Positions 22,070 through 32,580 of a stretch of 64,000 nt of DNA are shown in pieces. The stretch comes from Antitrichia curtipendula (taxonomy: Eukaryota; Streptophyta; Bryopsida; Hypnales; Leucodontaceae): assembly GCA_951230915.1 (NCBI GenBank), contig OX579635.1, forward strand, positions 43,710,001 to 43,774,000. The letters are read 5' to 3'. Both the position numbers and the translations under genes were made by a program. Within the stretch, counting starts at the first letter, position 1. The number at the start of each line of letters is the position of its first letter. The notes beneath the pieces were generated by a model that saw only the letters and a list, made by a program, of their open reading frames with translations, was not told where the DNA came from and did not search any database.

Positions 22070-24529
22070 GCAGGGCTTTTCTTTTTTGGCTTTCTGGTGC
22101 CAGATTGCACCAGAAAAAATAATCTGGCTAAAAAATGGCAAAAATTTGGCTAAGAAAATTGGATGTAATCGTCAAAAAAACTTCAAATTAAGAAAAATCT
22201 CGGATGAAATCTCCAGATTGTGGATGAAAATCAAATTATAGACATATAATATATGCTAACGTGATATTTTCTATCCAATACGTGGATGAATGTTGAAATT
22301 TGAAGCATCAATATAACATTTTATATCCACACTTTGGCACTTCTTAAAAAATGAAAAAAAGTCCTAGTCTACAGTATGGTGTTGGGGAGAATTTTTCCAT
22401 TTATAGAAATAGATTTAAGAAGAATTTCATTTTTTTTAAAATTTCCTCAAAAACAAAGCTATCATTAATTTTTTCCATGAAAATTTTGTTCAACCCATTC
22501 TTATTATACTGATCACCGTATTTTCCAACTGTAGGTTACAAAATTGACCTTGCTTCAATGTAGGTAATGATTGTCGCTTCCAATGTACATCTTGGGATCA
22601 TTGTATGCTTTCAATGTACACCTCCTCGACATTTGTGCTGCGTGAGCTATCACCTTAAACTACAAGTGATCAAAAACTAAGCAGCCTAACTAGTGAAAAT
22701 AGGTGGTTGGTCGGAAAAGTAGTTGGCTACCTTAACCTTCAAACACTGAGAGTTCCAAATAGACAATTTGGCACTTGTAACTTACATTGATGTCACAATT
22801 TGGGTATTGTAAAAAAACTATCATTAAAACTTGTACATTTCTATTCTACCATATTGGATACTGACATGAATGTGGAAGGTCTCTTAATTCTGAAAGGATA
22901 GATTGGTCACCATAAAATTCATCCTTTTGGGTATATTGTGAATCGTCTACTTAAAAAGAAGGAAAAGCACTCATTAGAGGTCAAACTACTGTGCAAGATT
23001 TCCCTTTTTTGCACAAAATTTCAAGGATGAACATATGCACTTTGTTTTAAAATAGACTGAGAATTCTCTGACATCCGCTGACTATTTTTTAGCCTCCGTG
23101 TTCTTACAAGGTTAAAAAGACATTTAAGGTGAAGTCTCCCCAAAACATCAAAATAAGCAATGGAACATAGTTGGAGGTACCTTTTTTCAAGAACTTCTTT
23201 TGTGGTGTAAGCAAGTGAAAATCACAAATTAAAAAAATTAATAGGGATAAGACATGTAATTTTTATGAATTTTAAAAGTAAGAGCTCCCTAGGCTATTGA
23301 AAACATCACATAGCTTGGTCATAAAAGTGAAATCTAGAGAATCAACAATTAACAATCAACCAATTACAATTGAGTATGGGAATGGTTTAATTGCACTTTG
23401 GAGACACTTTCAATAGAAGTCTATTTTGTCAAGAATGGATTTATGAATGTTTTTGGGTGTTTTCACCTTAGGCATTGAGTGCATAACAAGCAATACGTAA
23501 AGCATGGATGCATTCAAGTAGCTAGTTTTTCATAAGGTTGTCTTCTGCGGGTACGTACTTGGGAGGTGACTAAATGTGTGTAGGTATATAAGGGTTGTGA
23601 TTGGCTTTAGAATTCCAAGACATACTAAACATCCAATATAAAGGCATCTTTTACAATGCGTGATTCACACCCTCATCCACATTCCCTTCTTTTCATATTG
23701 AACTTATTCATACGCTTTCCTTTAGTGACAAAACTCTCTATGTTCTTAAAATGTACTCAACATCTTAGAATTTTAAAACCAACAATCATTTCTTTAGTAA
23801 TTCAATTCATTTCAGATATTCTCCACCTATATTCTACTAGTGTAGAGTTCGTAATACTATTAAATATTCACTAAATGTATGAAAGTCTCAATTAATAAAA
23901 TTGAAGACATGCACTTTAGCTTCAATTTCTTAATTATTTATTCAAACTCCGTGAATTCAAGTACCAATATCAACTTTAATTGTTAAAATAAATATAGGAT
24001 AATTTGCATCTTTGTCAATAGTCTTATCCATATCCATATCTATATAAATGGGACCCATGTATCCATATTGAATCCTACTAAGTTGTTGAATTTCTTAATT
24101 TTAATATTTTGTACCCCATTGCACCAAACCATTTTTTGAAATGAACTAGTTGGTGTTTTTTAAGGAATAGTTGACTCATTGTAAAAAGGCCCTTTTAATT
24201 TGAAAATTGTCTTGGAAGAAATGTTCTTCATGTAGGTGGGTAGACAAGCTTCCCATGCTCTATCGAAGATTATTCTTCCCATATTCTTACGTCTTCAACA
24301 ATGCTCTTAAAATCCATGCTATAGGATATTTTTGAGCACATGGAGTGCCCATGTGCTCAAAAACACTAGCCACCTATAGTATACATATTAAGTTACATAT
24401 ATACTTTATACCATCAATTCAAGAGCAAAATTATAAAATCAACAAATTTGTACCTATTTTTATTTGTGAAAACATGGGCTGTCAAGATCAGAGAATGACG
24501 TACAAGAAGACTCACGCGATGAATTTGAC
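22070..24529. other. Repeat mosaic without genes
   Basis: 22080-22375 is a member of a dispersed repeat also at 32930-33200 and 44640-44925 (CAGATTGCACCA, TGGATGAA-rich). 22381-22735 is family K-like and 22740-23100 is family C-like in the same order as 53118-53690. 23100-24529 has no supported gene or repeat. Confidence 0.45.
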
Positions 24530-24531
24530 TA

Positions 24532-25086
24532 AGGTAAACAAGCCCATTTCCGCTCAATGCCTAATTCTGCCATCCTATTTTTGGCCCCAATATCATCCAA
24601 AGAATCATTCAAATCCATTCGTTTTCTAAAAAATCATTGCAATGATTGCGTGACTAAAAGAAGACAGTGTGGCAAAGTTTTTTACACTTGTAGAGGGGTG
24701 GTAATAGAAATTTATATAGGCAACAATTTGTTATACACTAAATTTGGGGCCAATGAAAACATTGCATTTTGCTAGATTTAGGGGGGTGCATGTTGAGATA
24801 CGATCATTTGTCTCCTTATGTTTTATGGTTAACACTTAAAGTACCATTGGATATGTTGGAGAGTGGTTATGGTTTGTTTATAGGATGTTTATGACTCCAC
24901 TCTATGAATGGTTTTGTAATTTCAAGGTAGATCACTTCAAAAATTCATAGAAATTACAATTTTAATCGGAAAATTATAATTCCACTTGGGTTTGGTTTGT
25001 GAAACAAGCACATACCTCTGGAAAAAAAAATGTGAACCTTTGGATATTCAGATTTCCAGTTTGCATGGTAATAGGCTTGTCTACCT
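24532..25086 (+). mobile_element. TA-flanked element, family J (short copy)
   Basis: TA at 24530-24531 and 25087-25088; ends AGGTAAACAAGCCCATT and AATAGGCTTGTCTACCT. 555 bp, no gene. Related copies lie at 15667-17790 and, inverted, at about 49653-50135. Confidence 0.7.
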
Positions 25087-25088
25087 TA

Positions 25089-26300
25089 CTTGGTTGTTTC
25101 CGAAGGACTCTCCAAAACAATGAACCTTGAAAAGAACCTCGTATGTATGTCTCTCACGTACCCCTGTTCTCTTATGCAGGCTGTTCGAAGAATGGAGACA
25201 ATTTCGGAGCCCCCAACACTGCTCTCACTGCTGCTTGCGCGTCCAACAAGAAACGCAGAACTGAAGGACAGCTTTCTGTGCTCCGCCAGAGTGACATAAA
25301 TTCCTGTCTCCTTACAACATTGCGTCCTACTGTACACAGATTCTCCGTAAGTTCTTATTAGTACTGACACTTACAGTGCAGCAAACCATGGCTGATGAGA
25401 ATGTACGAAGCATTATCTTCAGAAGCATACAGGTAACATAAAACAAGTGTGACAAGGATGAGAGCAAGCAAGCAAGCAAGCATTCACAACGTCAGTCCTT
25501 CAAAACCCCAAACCAATAACTTAAAGAATATCAGACTCAGAAGAAAAAGAAAAGAAAAGTCAATTGTGGAGATACTAGTAGGAACCACTCATGCAACCAG
25601 TCATCTTTGACGGTGCATCCCATTATTATTGAGAGAGAACAAACTGAAAAGACATTCATTCTTCAGCGATATGGCCCTCAGATAAGGAGGTCACCAGCTC
25701 ATTACTATCTACACATGAAATCATTGCATAGAGTAATCTGAACTAAGCCTAAGCCTAGGAACAGTTATCAGCAGACTAAAAAACTTAGTCCTTCCAAACC
25801 AATTCCAATTCCAACAAGTGTCATCTGCTAACTAACTAACTAAGACTCTTCGAGGTATGCTTTCCATACCGCCAGTGAAAGGGTAAAGGTTGCCGTGATA
25901 TTTTCTTGTATGGTGTCAAGTATGTATCATCCCGTTGCAATCCAACTGCTGGTAGCCACCCATTCTCTACAAATCCTGTCTCTCCTATATACTCAACTCA
26001 ATCCACAAAACCGCGGGGCTGCTCCAGCTAGGATCATCCAACGTATATCCTAGATTGCAAAAAACTACAGAAAGGTTCGAAATCAGAATACCAAAACCTA
26101 TTTTTTTTTCTCGTATTTCTTCAAGTGAAAAAAGTCTACAATCTGTCTCCAGGTTTAGGGCTTCGTCACCCTGCAGGTTACTTACATAAACCGGCAGAGT
26201 GGCACGGGAGCTTCGATTGCTCAAAACTCCAGAAAGGATCAAAAACAGAAGTCCAAGAATCTCTAGTTTCTGGGCTTCGTCACACCCACCAGCAGGTTAC
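25089..26300. other. 3' flank / 3' UTR of the DUF506 gene
   Basis: No separate gene is supported. 26015-26100 and 26157-26255 repeat, with changes, the segment 26272-26370 that contains the DUF506 stop codon, so the gene's 3' end has been duplicated about 115 bp further downstream. Confidence 0.45.
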
Positions 26301-28040
26301 TTACATAGTTGTCCGTGAGCTCCGTTTGCTCAACACTCCAGACGCTTTCATCTCTGCCATGAGGGCCACCTTCGTGTGCCTCAACTGCTCGCTACACTGC
26401 TTGGCAGCAAGCATCGGCTTGTTCTCAGTCTGCCAGTGAAAACTGCGAGGCCGCTTGGGGGGCGACATGGGAGCGGTGCCGATCTCCCTGTCAGACGTGG
26501 AGAGCCACTTGGAACTCATGTAATCGAGCGTGCGCCACGGCGGTAGATGCATTTGGCTCTGCTTCAAGGAGACTTTGGCAGCCTCGGACATGAACTCCAG
26601 GATCTTTTTCAACTTGGAGGAAGATCCTACAAACACTGCAGGAAGAATCTTCAAGGCTGCTAAGTATTGTGGCGAGGGTCTGGCGATCTCAAACTGAGCC
26701 TGGAAATCGACGTCCACTATCAGACGCTCAGCCAGTTGATCAGCGTTGAAGACGACGTCGATGTACTCGTATTCACCTGGAGGAAAACCAGAGGAACATA
26801 AGCAATCTGTGTGTCCCCTGAACTGTAATCCCCAAAGCCATGTTCCAAAAGCCTTGTTCTTGCAAACCCGGCGCCACCAAATAACTATGTGGAAACACTA
26901 GAGTTTCAGCTAAATCTCCATTACATCATCAGCAAGTAAAAAACCGAGGAAACAAAAGTTGAAGTGCAATACATAAGGCTAAGTTCTTGCAAATGATAGC
27001 AGTACAATTAACTGGGAAAAACATCACAGTAGAGCTGTGTATCATACCACCATTCAAAAAGACCCAACGTAACATAAGCAAAGTGGATTTTCTCTATTGA
27101 ATTACACAAGCAAGAATGCCACATGAAACATCGAATTGTGGAAGAAAGGTACCTCCAGGAACGCCGCCGGAGCTTAACCACTTGGACATACACACAGCAG
27201 CATCGTAGCCAGCCACTTTGAGATGCTTGACCACAAACCGCTTCACACACACTCCTTTGCAATCCACACCCTCCGGCTCACAACAAACGAGGTCGGAGTC
27301 TTCCTTGATAGACTGCAAGCGCAGCTTCACTTCCGTCAACAACTCCCGTTCCACCCCGTTCAGCGTCGCAGTACGCATCTGCAGATTCAAAACAATTGCT
27401 CTCAATCAAAATTTCCTTCCTTCCTTCCTTCATATGCCGAAAATCACAGAATCCAATAAAAACAAGTACCAGAACTTCGCTATCCCCACCATTTCAAAGA
27501 GTTTCAAGTGGATCCCGCAAGGATTGGAGATAGGATGCCAGAGAGAGAGAGAGAGAGAGAGAGAGGCGCTAACTACTAGGACATCACCACCACCGACCAC
27601 CGACTAACCTGCAACGTTTCGATGAGTTTCTTGCCAGGAGAAGGCGCCTCGGAATCTCCACCCTCCATAAAATCCAGAGGATCATTCTCGATGAAATCGT
27701 GCACCATGGCTTGCAGGTCGTCACTCTCGTTACTCCCCCCGTAGCAGACCGACACAGCCGGCGCGGTGCTCATCATCACGGCCTTCGTCGTCATCGGCGT
27801 CGTCATCGTGCCGAGATAGTCCCGCCCCAGTCCCCACTTCGGCGGACGAGTTGTGATCACCCTACGCGACGACATGACGGAATTCTCGCGGTCCCAAGAG
27901 TATTTCGGCACCACCGGGGACGACGTTGTGTGCATGTCGGCATGGTAGATGGAGTTCGTATACGAACTGATGCCCGGTTGTCTACGCAATCCCGGCATCG
28001 TGCTCAACGCCGACGCAGGAAAACTCCCAATCAATCGCAA
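26301..28040 (-). CDS. DUF506 (PDDEXK-like) family protein
   Basis: Three exons on the minus strand: 28040-27609, 27378-27153 and 26776-26301. All introns are GT-AG and the frame closes to 377 aa. The N-terminal third is Ser/Thr-rich with an acidic patch (MVHDFIENDPLDFMEGGD). The family core begins at exon 2 (LLTEVKLRLQ, GYDAAVCMSKW), crosses the second junction with GEYEYIDVVF, and continues LIVDVDFQAQFEIARPSPQY and PPWRTLDYMSSKW. These are the conserved blocks of plant DUF506, a PDDEXK-like fold whose biochemical role is unsettled; some members affect root-hair growth. An alternative start (MPGLRRQ) lies at 27998, 14 codons in. The neighbour at 28967 is divergent. A (GA)n tract lies in intron 1. 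Family call is firm; function is not. Confidence 0.9.
27541..27566. repeat. (GA)n microsatellite in DUF506 intron 1
   Basis: About 13 GA units, read as CT on the transcribed strand, near the 5' end of the intron 27379-27608. Confidence 0.9.
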
Positions 28041-28966
28041 AGAACGAACGAAAGAGTCGTCCTCCTCCGAGGTGAAAGCAACCTCGAAACAATGTCTATG
28101 CTACGTCTCCAAATACGCCGAAGACAGAAAGGTGTAGTAGTTTCCGGTACTGGGATTGCACGATGAACGGTTCATAACCACTGGGAAACTCAAAAATGAC
28201 AACATCGCCGAACGAAATGAACGCAAACGCAAAAAAATGGACTCAAAAGGGGAGAGGAGGCCAAGCTCAAGGCAAACGCTTAATCGAATCACAACACACA
28301 CTCACTCAATCTCTCATTACTTGCTACGCAATCACCACACGAATCTCCTCTTCCCCCAACATCCAATCTCAAAACAGACAGAAACCCCAATCGCACACAA
28401 CCTAAATGAGATCCCGACACAAATTCTTGTAGCGGCTATGAATCTACCACAAAACTCTAGCCCCAAAACTTTAGCCCCAAAATGACTCTACAAAGTCGTC
28501 CCTCTCTTGCAGGAGAAGATCGTGGATCCCCCGCCTGCAATTTGTAGATGTGGCGTCACGTCTGTCGCTCGACACCAAAAGCTCAAGAGTCGAAGAAGTG
28601 ACGAAGGAGTCACAGAGAGAGTGGGGGAGAGGGGATGCGAGGTTCTCCCTTTTTGTAGCCCAGGAAGCTTCAAAGGGAGAACTGTAGACGCAAGTAGATA
28701 AGTTCCTCGTATCGTAGCCCCATTTAGTATGCACGCGCCCCGGGTAACGGTCGCGGCCCCCCGCCGGGACCCGCCCCGGCAACTTGGGCTACTGTAGCAG
28801 TCCAGCGTGACGATGGAGCTCTTCCACTTCACCTTGCCCAAGTGGCTTTTGATGAAGTTTGGAAGGTGAATTGACCTCCGTAACGTACGCTTGGGAGTTC
28901 TCACTGAAGGATTTGTCGTGGATCCGTGAGCTTGGGGTTTGAGATTAGGGTTGGCGACTTAGCGTC
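28041..28966. promoter_or_regulatory. Shared region between divergent DUF506 and D-CDES2 genes
   Basis: The two start codons face away from each other across 926 bp. The region holds both 5' UTRs and probably a bidirectional promoter. Visible features: a perfect 11-bp inverted pair GTTCTCCCTTT / AAAGGGAGAAC at about 28641-28682 and a very G+C-rich block at 28735-28790. No TATA box is convincing. Confidence 0.45.
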
Positions 28967-31896
28967 ATGCGGAAGCTGCTAATGCTGCAGCCATGGAGCT
29001 TCAGTAGGACGGTCGTGGGGCTTTCTTGGCGTCGGAAGGAAGCTTGTTGTGTTTTGTGTCAAGTGCACGTTCGGGGGTTCTTGCATTGGAGTTCGATTGT
29101 GGTAACCTTTCCTTTCTTGTCAATTTTCGGGAGATGACCTAAATCATGAGTTGTTGCGTGAGAGGGAGGCTGCATTCAATGGTGTCTCTTCTACATCACA
29201 CCATCGCCTTCGTTACTCAATGTGCAAGTTTTGTCAATTCAGGAAGTTCTAGGTTTAATGGAGTTGTTGCGGTTTCTGAGAGTTTGATTTGTTGCAGGGA
29301 AGTGTAGAATCAGGCAATGGGCGTGACGAGAATTTGCAACAAATTCTGGACAGGTCGTGGTTGTTGCCGAGTGCAGCGACGAAGACGACGACGGTATTTG
29401 AGACGGATGGTGTTTGGCGGACGGGTGAAGCCCAAGGCGCTGGTTGCTTTCATGTGATTCGGGATGATTTGCTGCATCCTGTCATGGGTGGTAACAAGCT
29501 GCGCAAATTGGATGCTCTGATTCCAATACTCCAAGCTCATGGCGTCACTGATGTTGTAAGCCTTCCAAGCAACGCGACATTGCTGTTTCTTCTACATTTT
29601 GAGTATGCATTGGCGTAAGGGGTTGCTGGTGAAACCCTAAACCCTAATTGTGTGAGGTTTCCAAAGTGCACAACAGATTCTCTCTCTCTTCTTCTTGTGA
29701 GTATGCATTTGCGCAGTGGGTTGCATGTGGAAACCCTAAACCCTACTTGTGTGAGGCTTTCAAACAACACAATAGACGGTCTCCCTTGTACATTGTGAGT
29801 AGGCATTTGCGCAATGGGTTTCAGGTGGAAACTCTGAACCCTATTGTGTGAGGCTTTCAATCAACACAGCAGACGCTCTGCTCTGCTTTTTTTCATGGTG
29901 ACTGAATGTATTTGCGTGTCCTGTGTTTTATGAAGATTCTAAACCCTAATTGAAAGTGTGTTCTGCGATCCTAGGTCACGTGTGGAGGCTGTCAAAGTGC
30001 ACACACGGCTGCTGTAGGTGTGTTGTTCTCCACATTGATTTGCACCATATTTTTAGAATTGATCTTTCAACCGAGCGCAAAGCTCATGTTGCAATGAGGG
30101 CAATTCTGTGTGTGTGTTTTTGCAGCTGTTGCATGTGCAGAGGTTGGTCTGAAGGCCCACTTGTTACTGCGAGGAGAGAGGCCAGCGATCCCGACAGGGT
30201 ATAACCTAGTTGCAGGGATGTATGGTTACGTTATGTACATTCCTCGGTCAGAATATTCGAACAGGCAGGCGATGCTTCACAAGTATGCAATGCAAGTCGC
30301 GGCTGGTGATCCTTCATGTGTCATCTCGCTGCACAACCAATTGTCAACTGGATGGAAAATGGTTGGAAGTGAGGTTAAGAACGGAAGCAAAAAGAGGGTT
30401 GCCATTCTAAACGAGGGTGCCGGTGACTGCCATGCAATGCTAGGTCCGGAATTCAACCTCTTCATCCAAGATCCTCTGACTTTTTTTCTTTTTTTCTGAC
30501 TCGCATCCTCTTACATCTCAGTCCAACGACTTTGGAGAAAGAAGCCGTTCACATCAATCAACACTGTAGCTCCTTAACAGTACAGTAGCTCACTGATTAG
30601 TCACCTTGCTAATCTAGGGTCATATCCTGTTTTTTAAACGTTAATTTGTATATCAGATGAACTGTAAGATGGGATGCACTATTTAGTATAACTTTAAGAA
30701 TGTTGTGGCTTGAATTCACTGGAAAGATAAGTGAGAAAGGTAGTTGTTCATTTCTAGTTCTTTATTCGAGACAAAATTTACTAATGCTTGCTGAAAGATG
30801 CGATAACTCGGAATGGTAGGATTGATCCGGCTGGTGGATTACTTATCGCAGTCCTCCAAGTTTGGGAAGGGAGAGCGGCTGCGGATCATTGTGGACTGTG
30901 GAACGGGGACCACAGCCGTGGGTTTGGCTCTTGGAATTGCTCTTCACCGGTACGTGAGATTAGGGATTGCTCTGAAACTACCATCACTACAGTAGTCGAG
31001 AATCCAACCCCTAGAGGGAGGGGTTTTAGGGAATCTAACTTCGTGTTAAAATTGGGCAGGGTTTAACGGGGGTAGGATTTCTACTGTGCAAGATTTTATT
31101 CAACCATGAAACTTATTTAATGTGTTGGGTCACAAGCATTTTTTCTTATGAGTTGTTCGCATGATGAATGATCAAAGCATCTTTTGTTTGTGCTTACAGA
31201 CTTCCTTGGCAAGTCGTAGGAGTGATGCTTGCAGATACTCGGGAAGGGTACGCGAACCAGGCTGACAGACTTCTTTCGGAGTTTCATCTAGAATATAATA
31301 CATGGGAGGTGGACTTCTGTGCAAAAGGCTCTGACCTTCCCATTCTGTGGCAAGAGAGATGCCAGCCTCGCAAGTAAGTGGGAATCTATATATTAATTAT
31401 ATTCTTTCTTTACGCAAAGTACTGTAGAAAGATTCGACGACCAATGGTCACCAACCATCATTTTGTGCAAAGAATTCGTAGGCATATTCATCGTGTTTTT
31501 TATTTTTATCTTATTTTATTAGGAGGGCCAGGGGTGCGAGCAAATCACGTCCAGTTAGCGTGGTTGAGCTGTGATTGCAGGTCTGTACCTTCCCATTGCT
31601 GACAGTTGTTTTGTGGGACCAACAAACTGACGGACTGTTTGTTTTTGTGGGTGATGTACCTTAAGCTTAGGTTTGGTCGAATACTGCCGGGTGAAGTTGC
31701 AACTTGTCGACAAATTGCAAGAGAGACGGGCATTTTGCTGGACCCTATTTACACACTTGCAGGGTGGGACATGGCCAGCAAATTATCATGTCAGTGCCAA
31801 GGTGGTGATAACAACGATGGAGAAGTGGCCCTTCTGCATACAGGTGGGACGCTGGGATTATTTGGATTAGCACAGAGATTTCCTCTTCAGTTTTGA
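28967..31896 (+). CDS. D-CDES2: D-cysteine desulfhydrase 2-like, mitochondrial PLP enzyme
   Basis: Seven exons: 28967-29101, 29298-29555, 29975-30017, 30126-30443, 30820-30949, 31200-31373 and 31671-31896, in phase throughout, giving 427 aa. Exon 1 is an Arg-rich, acid-free leader (MRKLLMLQPWSFSRTVVG) fitting mitochondrial import. The fold type II PLP core shows GGNKLRKL with the probable Schiff-base Lys at about residue 112, TCGGCQSAHTAAV, the glycine-rich phosphate loop VDCGTGTTAVGLALG and the C-terminal LLHTGGTLGLFGL. These belong to the ACC deaminase/D-cysteine desulfhydrase family, which releases sulfide, ammonia and pyruvate from D-cysteine. Length and layout agree with plant D-CDES2. 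An ATG at 29179 was rejected because it cannot be spliced in frame. Substrate is inferred, not shown. Confidence 0.88.
29590..29890 (+). repeat. Three ~98-bp tandem units with AAACCCTAAACCCT in D-CDES2 intron 2
   Basis: Units start near 29600, 29698 and 29798, each reading GAGTATGCATT(T)GCG..., a telomere-like AAACCCTAAACCCT (AAACTCTGAACCCT in the third) and TTGTGTGAGG(C)TTTC. All lie inside the intron 29556-29974. Confidence 0.8.
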
Positions 31897-32580
31897 TCCA
31901 AGGGACTGGAAGCTTTCGTAACATGCCAAAGCTCAAACTTTTCTTGTCCTCCCTACTTGTAGATGGTCTAATACCCAAAAACAGCTTCTCATGTACATTT
32001 CTCAAAAATCAATATGTACTCATTTTGCACGGTTTTGGAGTGTTTGCAATTAGGTACGGTTTACCCGTAGTGGAAGAGCTCTTCTTTCACGGCTCCTGTT
32101 CCTGTGGACCCCCAAAAGCTTTGATTGCTCTTTTGAGAGGAAAAGCCTTGACTGACTATGATATTTCTGCTTTGGTTCTCAGGACAGAGGAAGCCAGTGA
32201 GGTATACATTTTTGTATTAATTTTTTTCCCCCAGTACCTCCTCTTCCATTGGACCTCCATGATTTCGATGCTCCTGGCACCTTATCCTGATTCGAGTTGG
32301 ATGTGTTTCCCCTCATGCGTGGCTTCCTATGAACGTTTGTTGCGTGTTCTGCAGTTGAGATGCTTCTACTGTACAGCGACTGACCCCCGTTTGCTTGCAT
32401 CCGTGTTGTTACTGGCCATGCCTCTTGGAGAGCAGGTGCCCTCCCAATCTTTTTGGAAAGAAAGACGTGCTCCTCTCTCGGCACAAGATTCCACGGAGAT
32501 TAGAATATTATTCGAATATCTGATGTCATTTTTTGCTCAGAAAACATGGTGTATTTTTTTCTCCAGATTTTGAGAGCCTC
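31897..32580 (+). other. 3' region of D-CDES2 with a 226-codon open frame
   Basis: Starting within the D-CDES2 stop region, a frame is open from 31893 to 32573. It includes hydrophobic and Cys-rich stretches and no domain I recognise. The most likely reading is 3' UTR or downstream non-coding DNA that happens to be open; G+C here is like the gene's UTRs. A real small gene is not excluded. Confidence 0.25.

Noticed and set aside
27699..28166. 155-codon plus-strand frame rich in Arg and His.
   Set aside because: Antisense shadow of DUF506 exon 1, caused by its G+C-rich codons.
29179..29262. Alternative start for D-CDES2.
   Set aside because: It reaches the known core only through an intron of about 25-35 bp; the start at 28967 splices in phase with a normal intron and gives a targeting leader.
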